A stretch of 64,000 nucleotides of DNA from Lutibacter sp. (GTDB lineage: Bacteria; Bacteroidota; Bacteroidia; Flavobacteriales; Flavobacteriaceae). Position numbers and translations under genes: made by a program. Under the pieces are notes generated by a model. That model had not been told where the DNA came from. It was given only the letters and a program-made list of their open reading frames with translations, and made no database searches. Positions 8,301 through 16,533 of the stretch are shown here, one piece after another; position 1 is the stretch's first letter, and every line of letters begins with the position of its first letter. Location: NCBI RefSeq assembly GCF_021647475.1, contig NZ_JAKIUR010000010.1:10044-74043 (forward strand). The letters are read 5' to 3'.

Positions 8301-8417
8301 AATGGGAGATTAAATGGTAATGGTAAGTTGGTTCCTTCTGGAGTTTATTTCTATATCATCAATTTTAATAAAAATAATAGAAAACCAATTCAAAAAAGAT
8401 TATACCTAAGTCGTTAA
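5388..8417 (+). CDS. T9SS-secreted repetitive adhesin with gliding-type C-terminal domain
   Basis: This 1009-residue secreted protein has a signal peptide (about residues 1-29, ending GYSQC). Ten repeats of about 75 residues follow, each with an FC...DNPTVADL start, a WYDTETSTTPLN core and a DGEDYW...GCES end. A different Ig/PKD-like module (LFSLLGGTPDNTGTW) sits between repeats 3 and 4. The last 90 residues (FSPNGDNINDTFKV, FYNRWGKLIY, SGVYFYII) form a gliding-motility C-terminal (CHU_C/type B T9SS) sorting domain. Paired cysteines in each repeat suggest disulfides. SprF-like and OmpA genes follow, as in sprB-type loci. Probably a surface adhesin; true SprB is several times larger. Confidence 0.85.
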   Translation: MKKDYFSITIKIFLLFVIPLFSNIQLGYSQCTNATPTGASPQTFCKTDNSTVNDLSASGGIIVWYDALTGGTQYNPSTPLFDGTTYYADDISSSGCSVNRLAVLVSIVGTVPTNVDVFVGKCASENPTIASLNATGSNIKWYDAQTGGNFLPSTTLLVDGQTYWVQQTESGCTSNRLPTTVSLINPVTPTVNPIQSFCYPPNPTVADLQVTSGTNIVWYDTETSTTPLNVSEPLIDGEDYWVVENSFPCESTTRVQTTVQLDAAPNAGTNGSLTICEIDLTTTNLFSLLGGTPDNTGTWTGPSALTNGYLGTFEPGVNVEGTYTYTVSSLNGICPDDATTISVVINKTPPPSTSTSSQVFCDIDNPTVGDLAITGNGILWYDTDTSTTPLNNTDALIDGEDYWATQTDATSGCESATRIQVIVTVNTTPPPTTTQTNQSFCEVDNATVADLAVSGNNVQWYDTETSTTPLNSTDALVDGEDYWASDTDTTTGCESANRIVVNVTINITPPPTTIQTNQTFCEIDNATINNLTITGTNIQWYDTETSTTPLNSTDALVNGEDYWASQTNTTSGCESATRIVVNVIINTTPPPTTTETNQSFCLKDFNPNLPTVADLNVSGNSIIWYASETDTTPLNSTDNLIDGEDYWATQTDATSSCESATRLVVTITFINPATPTTSETNQTFCIVDNPTIADLQANGTNINWYDNETDTTPLNSTDALIDGEDYWAAESDATSGCESISRLKVTIAITDNTPVTINNSTQTFCATDVPTVENLQASGNSINWYESETSTTPLDINELLVNGEDYWATQTNTTGCESSTRMVVNVILTDPGTPTIVATGSEFCVIDNPTISDLNSRVTSTNSNPITWYDTYPNGSSLSLSEPLVEGKTYYAIETDTDACSSINPLQVTVTLDACDMYDIELFDGFSPNGDNINDTFKVGNLKTLYPNFRIEFYNRWGKLIYSQDATKPNWNGRLNGNGKLVPSGVYFYIINFNKNNRKPIQKRLYLSR
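6450..7870 (+). repeat. In-gene tandem repeats of about 230 bp in the adhesin
   Basis: Repeats 4 to 9 of the adhesin are similar at DNA level. Recurring blocks include TGGTATGATACTGAAACTTC, TTAAATTCAACGGATGCTTT-like and GGAGAAGATTATTGGGCT. The units around 6700-6930 and 6940-7170 are closest to each other. Such repeats can expand or contract by recombination. Confidence 0.8.
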
Positions 8418-8444
8418 TCATTAATTAACGAAAAATTAAACAAT

Positions 8445-9380
8445 ATGAAAAAAATTATTCTATCCATACTATCACTTTTTATTACACTTGTAATTTGGTC
8501 TCAACAAGATGCTCAATACACGCAATATATGTATAATATGAGTGTAATAAACCCTGCATATACAACAAATACCATAGGAATTGTAAATATAGGTGCTTTA
8601 CACCGAACACAATGGGTTGGTGTTGATGGAGCTCCAAAATCATCAAATTTATTTATGCATACACCTATTAATAATAAAATTGAAGTCGGTTTTACTTTAG
8701 TAAATGATAATATTGGTAATGTTGTAAAACAAAATAATTTGTATGCCGATGTTGCTTATAAATTAGATTTAGAAGAATATGGAAATTTATCTTTTGGATT
8801 AAAAGCAGGAGTTTCTTTTTTTGATGTAGATTTTAATGGATTTACACTTGAATCTGGCGATGTTTTTACAGATCCAAATTTTGCTAATAATATTCATAAA
8901 TCTTATTTCAATATAGGTGCTGGAGTTTATTATAATACCGATAATTATTATGTTGGCTTATCCGTACCTACACTACTAAATAATAAATATTTAGATAGAG
9001 ATAATGGAAGATATCAAGGCACTAAACAAGCTCATGTATTTTTAACAGGAGGCTACGTTTATAAATTAAATGACCTAATAAAATTAAAACCTGCCTTTAT
9101 GGCTAAAGTTGTTAAAGGAGCTGATGCAGTTTTTGATTTCACCCTTAATGCTTTGTATAAAAACAGACTAGAAGTTGGAATTGGCTATCGAATTGATGAT
9201 GCAATAAGTGGCTTAATTAATTTCAAAGCAACTCCTGAATTAAAAATTGGTTATGCTTACGACTATACCACGTCAAACTTAGGACCTTTTAGTTCTGGAT
9301 CGCACGAAATATTTGTGCTTTATAATTTAGATATTTTCAACTTACATAAAGGATTTGATAAATCGCCAAGATTCTTCTAA
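8445..9380 (+). CDS. PorP/SprF-family type IX secretion outer-membrane protein
   Basis: This 311-residue protein has a signal peptide (to about residue 19, VIWSQQ) and the hallmark start DAQYTQYMYNMSVINPAY with LHRTQWVGVDGAP. A beta-barrel pattern continues to the end. PorP/SprF proteins sit in the outer membrane and help secrete or anchor one partner adhesin with a type B C-terminal domain. It follows the adhesin gene by 27 bases, so the adhesin is the expected partner. The OmpA gene follows 16 bases after its stop. Confidence 0.9.
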   Translation: MKKIILSILSLFITLVIWSQQDAQYTQYMYNMSVINPAYTTNTIGIVNIGALHRTQWVGVDGAPKSSNLFMHTPINNKIEVGFTLVNDNIGNVVKQNNLYADVAYKLDLEEYGNLSFGLKAGVSFFDVDFNGFTLESGDVFTDPNFANNIHKSYFNIGAGVYYNTDNYYVGLSVPTLLNNKYLDRDNGRYQGTKQAHVFLTGGYVYKLNDLIKLKPAFMAKVVKGADAVFDFTLNALYKNRLEVGIGYRIDDAISGLINFKATPELKIGYAYDYTTSNLGPFSSGSHEIFVLYNLDIFNLHKGFDKSPRFF

Positions 9381-9396
9381 TAAAATGATTTTCACC

Positions 9397-11286
9397 ATGA
9401 AAAAAATAATTTACACAATTTTTATTTTATCAATTTCAACCCAGCTTGTAAATTCACAAAATTTGACTAGAGCAAATCATCTATTCGAAAATAGAGCTTA
9501 TATGGATGCAGCTGAACTTTATAATAACGAAAATCCGAAAACACAAGAAATTCAACAAAAATTAGGAGATTGTTATTATTTTAATAATAATATGAAAGTA
9601 GCTTCAAAATGGTATAAATTTTTGCTTTCTGAATATAAAAATACCGTTTCCCCACAGTATTATTTTAAATATGCACAAACGTTAAAAGGAATTAAAAAAT
9701 ATAATGAAGCTGATAAATGGTTTCAAAAATATCAAGAACAATTACATCAAAATGTTAATGATATTAAAACAATTCCTACTTTAGAAAAAGAAAAAGAACA
9801 CTTAAAAAACAGTTATACTATTCATCCAATTAATGGAAACACTTCTTTATCCGATTTTGGCACTTCATTTTATGTTTCTAAAATTGTATTTGCTTCACCA
9901 AGTAAAAAAGGAAATTTATATGCTTGGAACAACGAACCTTATTTAGATTTGTATGTGGCAAATACAGATAATTCGGGAAACTTAATTAATATTGAACCTT
10001 TTTCAAAAAATATAAATACTAAAATGCATGAAGCCAATGCTGTTTTTACAAAAGATGGTAAAACCATGTATTTTACTCGTAATAATTATTTAAATGGAAA
10101 AAAAGGAAAAGATGCTAACAAAGTAACTCATTTAAAAATTTATAAAGCAGAATTGATAGATAATCAATGGACAAACGTTACTGAATTACCTTTTAATAAT
10201 GTAAATTATTCAGTAGAACATCCAGCATTAAATAGTAATGAAAACAAACTCTATTTTGCTTCCGATATGCCGGGAAGTATTGGTTCTTTTGATTTATTTG
10301 AAGTTGATATTAATAAAGATGGCTCCTTTGGATCTCCTAAAAATTTAGGACCCAAAATTAATACTATTTACAAAGAACAATTTCCATTTATTAGTCAAAA
10401 TAATGTATTGTACTTTTCGTCCGATAGACCAATTGGATATGGCGGTTTAGATATTTTTGAAAGCAGTTTAGTTAATCATCAATTTTCAACTCCAATTAAT
10501 TTGGGAACTCCTATAAATAGTAATTTCGATGATTTTTCATTTATTATAAATGATGAAAATAAAGGATATTTTTCGTCTAATAGAGATGATGGTGTTGGAG
10601 ATGATGATATTTATGCATTTACTCAAAATCAAAAGTATTTTGTTAATGGAGTGGTACAAGATAAAACTTCTAAACATTTATTACCTGAAGCAGAAGTAAG
10701 CTTATTAAACACTAACAATAAAGTAATTAAGAAAGTAGTAGTTGATAACCAAGGTTCTTATAATTTTGAAGTTGAAAAAGGTAAAAAATATATCCTTAAA
10801 GCAACTAAAAATTTATACATTCCATTTCAAACAGAATTCCAAGTGAATGAAAATAACACCAACATCAAACTACCTATTTTAATGGAATCTTTTGAACAGG
10901 CTGAAAAAAATATTATTACTGAAAACAATAAAATACAAATTAAAATTAAACCCATTTATTTTGATTTTGACAAATGGAATATTAAAAAAGATGCTGCTTT
11001 AGAATTAGAAAATGTAATTAGCATATTAAATAAATATCCTACTATGAAAATCGAAATAGGTGCACATACAGATTTTAGGGGAAGTGACAAATACAATTTA
11101 ATGTTATCTGAAAAAAGAGCTAAATCTGTAAAAAAATATTTTATCAGCCAAGGAATAAACTCAGATAGAATTACAGCAGTTGGTTATGGTGAAACACAAC
11201 CTGTAAATAATTGCAATAAACCAGGTGCATGTGATGAAGAAGGTTATGATAAAAATAGGCGATGTGAATTTGTAATTTTAAGATAA
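9397..11286 (+). CDS. OmpA-family protein with PD40-like propeller repeats
   Basis: The product is 629 residues from the ATG at 9397. That start is chosen over an upstream in-frame ATG at 9355 because it begins a proper signal peptide (MKKIIYTIFILSISTQLVNS) and avoids overlap with the SprF gene. An N-terminal TPR-like region comes first, then PD40/WD40-type propeller blades (YFASDMPGSIGSFDLFEV, YFSSDRPIGYGGLDIFE, YFSSNRDDGVGDDDIYAF). A carboxypeptidase-regulatory-like domain follows, and a C-terminal OmpA domain (about 515-625; YFDFDKWNIKKDA, GAHTDFRGSDKYN, NRRCEF) that binds peptidoglycan. It completes the usual adhesin-SprF-OmpA trio and probably ties the complex to the cell wall. Confidence 0.85.
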   Translation: MKKIIYTIFILSISTQLVNSQNLTRANHLFENRAYMDAAELYNNENPKTQEIQQKLGDCYYFNNNMKVASKWYKFLLSEYKNTVSPQYYFKYAQTLKGIKKYNEADKWFQKYQEQLHQNVNDIKTIPTLEKEKEHLKNSYTIHPINGNTSLSDFGTSFYVSKIVFASPSKKGNLYAWNNEPYLDLYVANTDNSGNLINIEPFSKNINTKMHEANAVFTKDGKTMYFTRNNYLNGKKGKDANKVTHLKIYKAELIDNQWTNVTELPFNNVNYSVEHPALNSNENKLYFASDMPGSIGSFDLFEVDINKDGSFGSPKNLGPKINTIYKEQFPFISQNNVLYFSSDRPIGYGGLDIFESSLVNHQFSTPINLGTPINSNFDDFSFIINDENKGYFSSNRDDGVGDDDIYAFTQNQKYFVNGVVQDKTSKHLLPEAEVSLLNTNNKVIKKVVVDNQGSYNFEVEKGKKYILKATKNLYIPFQTEFQVNENNTNIKLPILMESFEQAEKNIITENNKIQIKIKPIYFDFDKWNIKKDAALELENVISILNKYPTMKIEIGAHTDFRGSDKYNLMLSEKRAKSVKKYFISQGINSDRITAVGYGETQPVNNCNKPGACDEEGYDKNRRCEFVILR

Positions 11287-11337
11287 TATTTGGGCTTTAG
11301 TGTTAAAATCATCGTGTTAATCCTATAAAAAAAGATG

Positions 11338-11345
11338 TACATTTG
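11338..11345 (+). promoter_or_regulatory. kdsA promoter -7 element (TACATTTG)
   Basis: TACATTTG is a perfect TAnnTTTG match 18 bases before the kdsA ATG. GTGTTAAT about 20 bases upstream is a weak -33 candidate. Confidence 0.55.
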
Positions 11346-11363
11346 CACTAAAATCATCACTCA

Positions 11364-12191
11364 ATGAATTTAAATCTAATTCCAAACATAAAACATACTA
11401 ACAGTAATAATTTTTTTTTGTTAGCTGGTCCTTGTGCCATTGAAGGTGAAGAAATGGCATTAAAAATTGCAGAACATATTTTAAAAGTTACCGATAAACT
11501 AAAAATTCCTTTTATTTTTAAAGGAAGTTTTAAAAAAGCAAATCGATCAAGAATTGATAGTTTTACTGGAATTGGTGATGAAAAAGCCTTAAAAATTCTA
11601 AAAAAAGTAGGAGAAACTTTTAATATTCCTACGGTTACCGATATTCATGAAGTTAATGATGCTACTAAAGCAGCAGCATATGTAGATGTATTACAAATTC
11701 CTGCATTTTTAGTTCGTCAAACTGATTTGGTGGTGGCTGCTGCTAAAACTGGAAAAGTGGTGAATTTAAAAAAAGGACAATTTATGAGTCCTGCTGCTAT
11801 GAAACACGCCGTTCAAAAAGTAAAAGATAGCGGTAACAATAAAGTTTGGATTACCGATAGAGGAACAATGTTTGGCTACCAAGATATGATTGTTGATTTT
11901 AGGGGAATTCCCGAAATGCAACAATTTGCACCAACTATTCTAGATATTACACATTCACTACAACAACCAAATCAAAGTAGTGGCGTTACTGGTGGTAAAC
12001 CTGAATTAATTGAAACTATTGCTAAAGCTGGAGTTGCAGTTGGTGTTGATGGATTATTTTTAGAAACTCACTTTAATCCTTCTATTGCAAAAAGCGATGG
12101 AGCAAATATGTTGAATCTGAAATATTTGGATGATTTATTAAGTAAATTAGTTGCTATTAGAAAAACAATTAATGGGTTCGGACTTTTATAA
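11364..12191 (+). CDS. kdsA: 3-deoxy-8-phosphooctulonate synthase
   Basis: This 275-residue cytosolic enzyme condenses phosphoenolpyruvate with arabinose-5-phosphate to KDO-8-phosphate for lipopolysaccharide. Visible family motifs are LLAGPCAIEGE at residues 20-30, FKGSFKKANRSR, TDIHEVNDATKAA, QIPAFLVRQTDL, and LQQPNQSSGVTGGKPE with the conserved region near the end. The length matches the family. It has its own promoter and is convergent with the HigBA module, whose end lies 2 bases from its stop. Confidence 0.95.
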   Translation: MNLNLIPNIKHTNSNNFFLLAGPCAIEGEEMALKIAEHILKVTDKLKIPFIFKGSFKKANRSRIDSFTGIGDEKALKILKKVGETFNIPTVTDIHEVNDATKAAAYVDVLQIPAFLVRQTDLVVAAAKTGKVVNLKKGQFMSPAAMKHAVQKVKDSGNNKVWITDRGTMFGYQDMIVDFRGIPEMQQFAPTILDITHSLQQPNQSSGVTGGKPELIETIAKAGVAVGVDGLFLETHFNPSIAKSDGANMLNLKYLDDLLSKLVAIRKTINGFGLL

Positions 12192-12193
12192 GG

Positions 12194-12496
12194 TTAAGCA
12201 ATATTTTTATTTTTAAACTGTTTTATTTCCTTTAGTTCAAACTCTTTTGTTTCCTTTCCTCGTTCAATATCAAAATCATCTTGAATCCCAAGCCAAAATT
12301 TTGCAGAATTTCCAAAATATTTACTTAATCTTAAAGCTGTATCAGCGGTTATTCTACGATTACCTTTTATAATTTCAGAAATTCGAGTTTGAGGAATTTT
12401 CAAATCTTTAGAAAGTCTATAAGCAGTTATTTCTAAAGGTTCAAGAAATTCGTAGAACAATATTTCTCCAGGATGTACATTTGCTAATTTTTCCAT
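12194..12496 (-). CDS. higA: HigA-family antitoxin (XRE helix-turn-helix)
   Basis: This 100-residue protein has an HTH_3/XRE DNA-binding domain at about residues 18-70 (ITAYRLSKDLKIPQTRISEII, RRITADTALRLSKYFG). It begins with the HPGEILFYEFLEPL typical of HigA antitoxins. It follows the HigB toxin gene by 12 bases, in the toxin-first order that distinguishes HigBA. It should neutralise HigB and repress the operon. Its stop lies 2 bases from the kdsA stop on the other strand. Confidence 0.9.
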   Translation of the reverse strand: MEKLANVHPGEILFYEFLEPLEITAYRLSKDLKIPQTRISEIIKGNRRITADTALRLSKYFGNSAKFWLGIQDDFDIERGKETKEFELKEIKQFKNKNIA

Positions 12497-12508
12497 TTTC
12501 TTTACTTT

Positions 12509-12790
12509 TTAATGATAATCAACTATTTTCACTTCACTTGCATTACCGTTTTCCCAAATGAATATAATTCTCCATTGTTTGTTAATTCTTATACTGTAAA
12601 ATCTACTCAGATTTCCAGTTAGTTTTTCAAGTCTATTGGAAGGAGGAATTCTTAAATCTGTAATGTCTTGAGAATTATTCAGCATTCTCAATTTCCGACG
12701 TCCAACATTTTGAATTTCTAAAGGCATTTTTTTAACTCTAAACCCAATCCAAATTTTTTCTGTTTCTTTTGACCCAAACGATATAATCAT
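12509..12790 (-). CDS. higB: HigB-family toxin (RelE/ParE superfamily)
   Basis: This 93-residue protein matches the plasmid-maintenance killer family, with FGSKETEKIWIG at the N-terminus, RKLRMLNNSQDITDLRIPPS in the middle and YSIRINKQWRIIFIWENGNA, then VKIVDYH at the end. HigB toxins cut mRNA on translating ribosomes. The conserved basic and His/Tyr residues of the C-terminal strand are kept, so it looks intact. It is transcribed ahead of higA from a probable promoter at 12811-12818. Confidence 0.9.
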   Translation of the reverse strand: MIISFGSKETEKIWIGFRVKKMPLEIQNVGRRKLRMLNNSQDITDLRIPPSNRLEKLTGNLSRFYSIRINKQWRIIFIWENGNASEVKIVDYH

Positions 12791-12810
12791 ACCTTTTACG
12801 TTACTAACGA

Positions 12811-12818
12811 CAAAAGTA
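12811..12818 (-). promoter_or_regulatory. higBA -7 element (TACTTTTG)
   Basis: The minus strand reads TACTTTTG, a TAnnTTTG match 20 bases before the higB ATG. Confidence 0.45.
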
Positions 12819-12866
12819 AGTAATTTATTTAAGTTTTTGAAATTTTCTCCGAAATGTTACCTAATA

Positions 12867-13244
12867 CTAAATAACCCAAGCCTTTCTACTATTATCTAAA
12901 AATATAGCAGCATCTTTTAATAATTGTACAAATAGCATCTCATCTAAATCTTCCAACTTTTTTACTTGAAGTGAGCGAACTTGTTTTCTATGATTATTAT
13001 CTTTTAATTGAGGATATTTTTCTTCTAATAAAATTCCTTGAACAAAAGCTACATCTACATAATATGTTCCTCTTAAAACATTTAAATACAACATTGGTTT
13101 TTTGTTATAAACATAATATGGAACTTTATATTTATACTTTTCTTCAACATTAGGAAGCGTTTTAAATACTATACTACGTACATATAGCATAATAGACTGA
13201 TATGGTTCTTTCTGACTTAAAATATGTTGCTCAACTGGATTCAT
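12867..13244 (-). CDS. DUF1801 (YdhG-like) domain protein
   Basis: This 125-residue cytoplasmic protein has a DUF1801 pattern: a short helical start (EQHILSQKEPYQSIMLYVRS), then EKYKYKVPYYVYNKKPMLYLNV, then HRKQVRSLQVKKLEDLDE. Family function is unknown. The ATG complementary to 13242-13244 is chosen because the upstream in-frame start would translate through a hairpin that looks like the nrdJ terminator. The consequence is that this ATG follows directly on the terminator's T-run, so its own expression signals are unclear. It may depend on read-through from nrdJ. Confidence 0.7.
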   Translation of the reverse strand: MNPVEQHILSQKEPYQSIMLYVRSIVFKTLPNVEEKYKYKVPYYVYNKKPMLYLNVLRGTYYVDVAFVQGILLEEKYPQLKDNNHRKQVRSLQVKKLEDLDEMLFVQLLKDAAIFLDNSRKAWVI

Positions 13245-13249
13245 AAAAA

Positions 13250-13289
13250 AAACACCAACAAGATATGTATTTTTGTTGATGTTTTTTTG
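13250..13289 (-). terminator. Intrinsic terminator of nrdJ
   Basis: On the minus strand AAACATCAACAA pairs with TTGTTGGTGTTT around an AT-rich loop and a run of T residues follows, 18 bases after the nrdJ stop. The T-run ends at the ATG of the DUF1801 gene. Confidence 0.6.
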
Positions 13290-13306
13290 TTTAACCAAAA
13301 ATTATA

Positions 13307-15853
13307 TTATCCACATTTAGAATGTCCACAATTTTTACATTTTAAGCAACCTTCTTCGTAAATTAATCCTTCAGGATCACCACATTCTGGACATTTTTTA
13401 TCTACCGCTTGCGTACCATCTTGTACAAATTGTTTCAAAGTACGTGCAATACCATTTTTCCAAGTATTGATATTATCATCGTACATATTTAAGTTGTTAA
13501 TTAAATCAACCACATATTGTATCGGCATCCCGTGTCGTAAAACTCCGGATATTAATTTGGCATAATTCCAATATTCTTTATCAAAAGTTCTAGATAATCC
13601 CTCAAGTGTTACTTTGTAACCTTGTTTATCTAAAAATTGAAAATCATAACGAGAATGTCCTTTTTCATCTCTATTTTTTATTACCCATCCTTTTTCTAAC
13701 CAAACAGGTAAAATAAATGCATCTTCAATTTTACCCGTAAAAACTTCATAAGGTCTGTTATTAATTAAGCCAACAACCGCTACCCATTTATCATAATCAT
13801 TTTGAAAACGAACTACTTTTGCTTCAATTTTTTTTGGTCGTTTAGGGAAAATTGTATCCGCATAACATCCTTCTTTCTTCTCCTCCTTTTTGTCATCATT
13901 AGCAACTAAAATTCCACTTCTTGAACCATCTCTGTAAACAGTAATTCCTTTTAAGCCTTTTTTCCATGATTCAATATAAATATTACCAACCGTTTCTACA
14001 TCAACATCCGCAGGTAAATTTATAGTTGAACTAATAGAATGCGTAGTATATTTTTGAACTAAACTTTGCATTTCTATCCGTTTCATCCAATCTATTTCAG
14101 GAGCCGTAGATCCTTTATAAGGACTTTCATCCATTGAGGTATTACCTGAAACTTCCATCCATTTTTTTAATTTTGGATGATAAACTTCGAATTCTTCATA
14201 AGCATCCCCTAAATCATCAACATAGGCAACTTTTGCGTTTTCATCATCTTGATTTACTTTTCGTCTTCTTTTATATGATAACAGAAAAACTGGTTCAATA
14301 CCAGAAGACGTTTGTGCTAACATGCTCAAACTTCCTGTTGGTGCAACAGTACTTACTGAAATATTTCTTCTTCCATATTTCATCATTCGTTTGTAAATGG
14401 CAGGGAAATCTTTTTCTATCATTTGAACAAATTCAGAATATTTTTCAATTTCAGGATTAAATATTTCAAATTTTCCACGGGTAATTGCCATATCAATTGA
14501 ACTATCAAATTCTCCTTTGAATTTGGTTTTCATTATTTCATCAACAACAGCTAAAGCTTCATCAGTATCAAATTTAATTCCTAATGCTGCAATTGCATCT
14601 GCTAATGCAGTAAAACCTAAACCAGTTCTTCTACCTTTTTTACCAGTTTTATACAATAGTTTCCAAGTATCTATTTCAACTTGTTTAATATTTGTTGGTT
14701 CTTCATCATGCATTATTTTATTAAAGATTCTATCAACAGCTTCTAATTCTAAATCTACCAAATCATCCATTAATCGTTGTGATTCATAGGCTATTTTATA
14801 GAACTTTTTATAATCAAATTTTGCTTTATCAGTAAACGGATTTTTAACGAAACTATATAAATTTAACGCTATTAAACGACAACTATCTCCTCCTTGCATA
14901 GCTATTTCAGAACAAGGATTAGTTGAGCTATTTTTAAATCCTGGATATATAGATGAAGTTGAATAATAATGTTGTCGATCCCAGAAAATTAAACCCGGTT
15001 CAGCAGTATTATGAGCACTTTTAATGATAGAATTCCAAAGATCTTTTGCTTTAACTATTTTGGTATATTTCGGAGTTTTACTTTCAATTGGCCAACGTAA
15101 GGTAAAATCATCATCATTCATTACCGCTACCATAAATTCATCTGATAATCGAAGTGAAATATTTGCCCCAGTAACTTTACTTAAATCTTGTTTTACGGTT
15201 ATAAAACTTTCAATATCAGGATGTGCAATATCCATAGTTAACATTAAAGCTCCTCGCCTACCATTTTGTGCAACTTCACGAGTGGTATTTGAAAATCGAT
15301 GCATAAATGAAACTGCACCTGTTGTACTTCCTGCAGAATTAGAAACTGAAGCTCCATTTGGTCTTAAATTAGATAAATCTACTCCTACTCCACATCTTCT
15401 TTTAAACAGTTGTGCTAATTGCTGATCGGTATAAAAAATGCCACCATAAGAATCATAAACTGGTGGAACCACAACACAATTAGACAAAGATGAAATTACA
15501 TTTTTGTTTCCTAAAGAAGACATTACACTTCCTTGAGGAATTGTATATTTAAAATCTTTAAATAGTTCAAATATTTTTTCTTCGGATAAAAATTCACGTG
15601 TTTTACCATATTCTGATAATCCACTTGCTCCTTTTTCCTGATCTTTATATGTGCTTTCAATACGAGCAAACTCCAATGCCATTCTATGGTGCATATCATT
15701 AGGCGTAGCCTCTAAATATTCACCTTTCTTGGTTTTCATTGCGTATTTATTCAGCCAAGTTGTAGCAGCTAATTCATCGCCATTAAAATAAGATAAAGCA
15801 CTCTCTAACACTTCGTTATAAGTTATAGTTTTTGGAAACACTAATTGTTGCAT
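13307..15853 (-). CDS. nrdJ: Adenosylcobalamin-dependent (class II) ribonucleotide reductase
   Basis: This 848-residue cytosolic enzyme reduces ribonucleotides to deoxyribonucleotides. Residues 1-580 form the ten-stranded barrel, with SNCVVVPPVYDSYGGIF, RRCGVGVDLSNLRPNG, the NPCSEI loop, GRRTGLGFTALADAIAALG and STVAPTGSLSMLA. A C-terminal extension ends in a zinc-ribbon-like KKCPECGDPEGLIYEEGC and CKNCGHSKCG, which carries the redox cysteines. This is the larger NrdJ subtype that does not need NrdAB partners. It depends on vitamin B12; no cobalamin riboswitch was seen in the 460-bp upstream gap. It is monocistronic, with a terminator behind. Confidence 0.95.
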   Translation of the reverse strand: MQQLVFPKTITYNEVLESALSYFNGDELAATTWLNKYAMKTKKGEYLEATPNDMHHRMALEFARIESTYKDQEKGASGLSEYGKTREFLSEEKIFELFKDFKYTIPQGSVMSSLGNKNVISSLSNCVVVPPVYDSYGGIFYTDQQLAQLFKRRCGVGVDLSNLRPNGASVSNSAGSTTGAVSFMHRFSNTTREVAQNGRRGALMLTMDIAHPDIESFITVKQDLSKVTGANISLRLSDEFMVAVMNDDDFTLRWPIESKTPKYTKIVKAKDLWNSIIKSAHNTAEPGLIFWDRQHYYSTSSIYPGFKNSSTNPCSEIAMQGGDSCRLIALNLYSFVKNPFTDKAKFDYKKFYKIAYESQRLMDDLVDLELEAVDRIFNKIMHDEEPTNIKQVEIDTWKLLYKTGKKGRRTGLGFTALADAIAALGIKFDTDEALAVVDEIMKTKFKGEFDSSIDMAITRGKFEIFNPEIEKYSEFVQMIEKDFPAIYKRMMKYGRRNISVSTVAPTGSLSMLAQTSSGIEPVFLLSYKRRRKVNQDDENAKVAYVDDLGDAYEEFEVYHPKLKKWMEVSGNTSMDESPYKGSTAPEIDWMKRIEMQSLVQKYTTHSISSTINLPADVDVETVGNIYIESWKKGLKGITVYRDGSRSGILVANDDKKEEKKEGCYADTIFPKRPKKIEAKVVRFQNDYDKWVAVVGLINNRPYEVFTGKIEDAFILPVWLEKGWVIKNRDEKGHSRYDFQFLDKQGYKVTLEGLSRTFDKEYWNYAKLISGVLRHGMPIQYVVDLINNLNMYDDNINTWKNGIARTLKQFVQDGTQAVDKKCPECGDPEGLIYEEGCLKCKNCGHSKCG

Positions 15854-16129
15854 TTTAAAAAGTTGGTTTTTGGTGTTAATTTTGAGTTAATAAAATTAGA
15901 TAATAAATAAACCTGTTTTATCCTTTAATGGAATTAGTTAATAACATTTTATTGTTGAAAAGTTCTCGAAAAAATTTAACTTTTTCTCATAGATTTTAGT
16001 TTGCTCTTTGAAACCTAAGCTATATTTGAAAAATTAAGGATAATCAATTTGAAATTATAAAAAATAAGTGCTAAAATTTTAAAATTAATTTTAAAATAAA
16101 GATTCTATTTTACTTAAAATGAAAAGAAA
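15854..16129. other. Gene-free AT-rich upstream region of nrdJ
   Basis: This stretch carries no ORF. It presumably contains the nrdJ promoter (minus strand), but no TAnnTTTG match was found. No cobalamin-riboswitch-like box was recognised. The rest of the gap up to 16314 is the repeat described next. Confidence 0.4.
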
Positions 16130-16311
16130 ATTAAATTGATTGTCCATAATTAATCATGAAATGTTCGTCACCCTGAACTTGTTTCAGAGTCTCATCAATA
16201 TAAATCGGTGATTAGTAAAAACTATGAGATGCTGAAACAAGCCTGCCTTGCCGACAGGCAGGTTCAGCATGACGTAGAAATATGATACAAAATGGATATA
16301 CATTAAAATTA
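16130..16311. repeat. REP-like hairpin element, copy A (182 bp)
   Basis: It starts ATTAAATTGATTGT and ends GGATATACATTAAAATTA. Its centre holds CACCCTGAACTTGTTTCAG and, further on, CTGAAACAAG...TTCAGCATGACG, which pair in a long hairpin. Copy B at 26383-26530 is the same element without a 21-nt inner insertion and with a shorter loop. It abuts the stop codon of the DUF3820 gene. Confidence 0.8.
16242..16262. repeat. 21-nt palindromic insertion inside the REP-like element
   Basis: CCTGCCT, a 7-nt loop (TGCCGAC) and AGGCAGG interrupt GAAACAAG|TTCAGCATGACG exactly. In copy B the two flanks are contiguous. The same palindrome, with one base changed, lies at 42805-42825 in a different repeat family. 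Confidence 0.85.
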
Positions 16312-16314
16312 ATT

Positions 16315-16533
16315 TTAATATTTTAATTTTCGTACCAAATCTTCCAAACCATTTAACTGAATTTCATAAACTAAATGCAGTAATTCACCAAATTTCCCTG
16401 CAGGGAAACCTTTATTTTTATACCATACAATATAATGTTCTGGTAAATCAAGTAAAAATTTACCTTTATATTTTCCATAAGGCATTTTAGTATTTGCTAA
16501 TTTTACTAATAAATGTTGTTGATTATTTTCCAT
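16315..16533 (-). CDS. DUF3820 family protein
   Basis: This 72-residue protein has the compact DUF3820 signature MPYGKYKGKFLLDLPEHYIV followed by WYKNKGFPAGKFGELL. Family members are small, of unknown function, and some are labelled as quorum-regulated. It overlaps the end of the upstream oxidoreductase gene by 11 bases, so it is translationally coupled to it. The REP-like element begins right after its stop. Confidence 0.8.
   Translation of the reverse strand: MENNQQHLLVKLANTKMPYGKYKGKFLLDLPEHYIVWYKNKGFPAGKFGELLHLVYEIQLNGLEDLVRKLKY

Noticed and set aside
15854..16129. Cobalamin riboswitch before the B12-dependent nrdJ
   Set aside because: No B12-box-like sequence or GC-containing stems were seen; the region is AT-rich and featureless.
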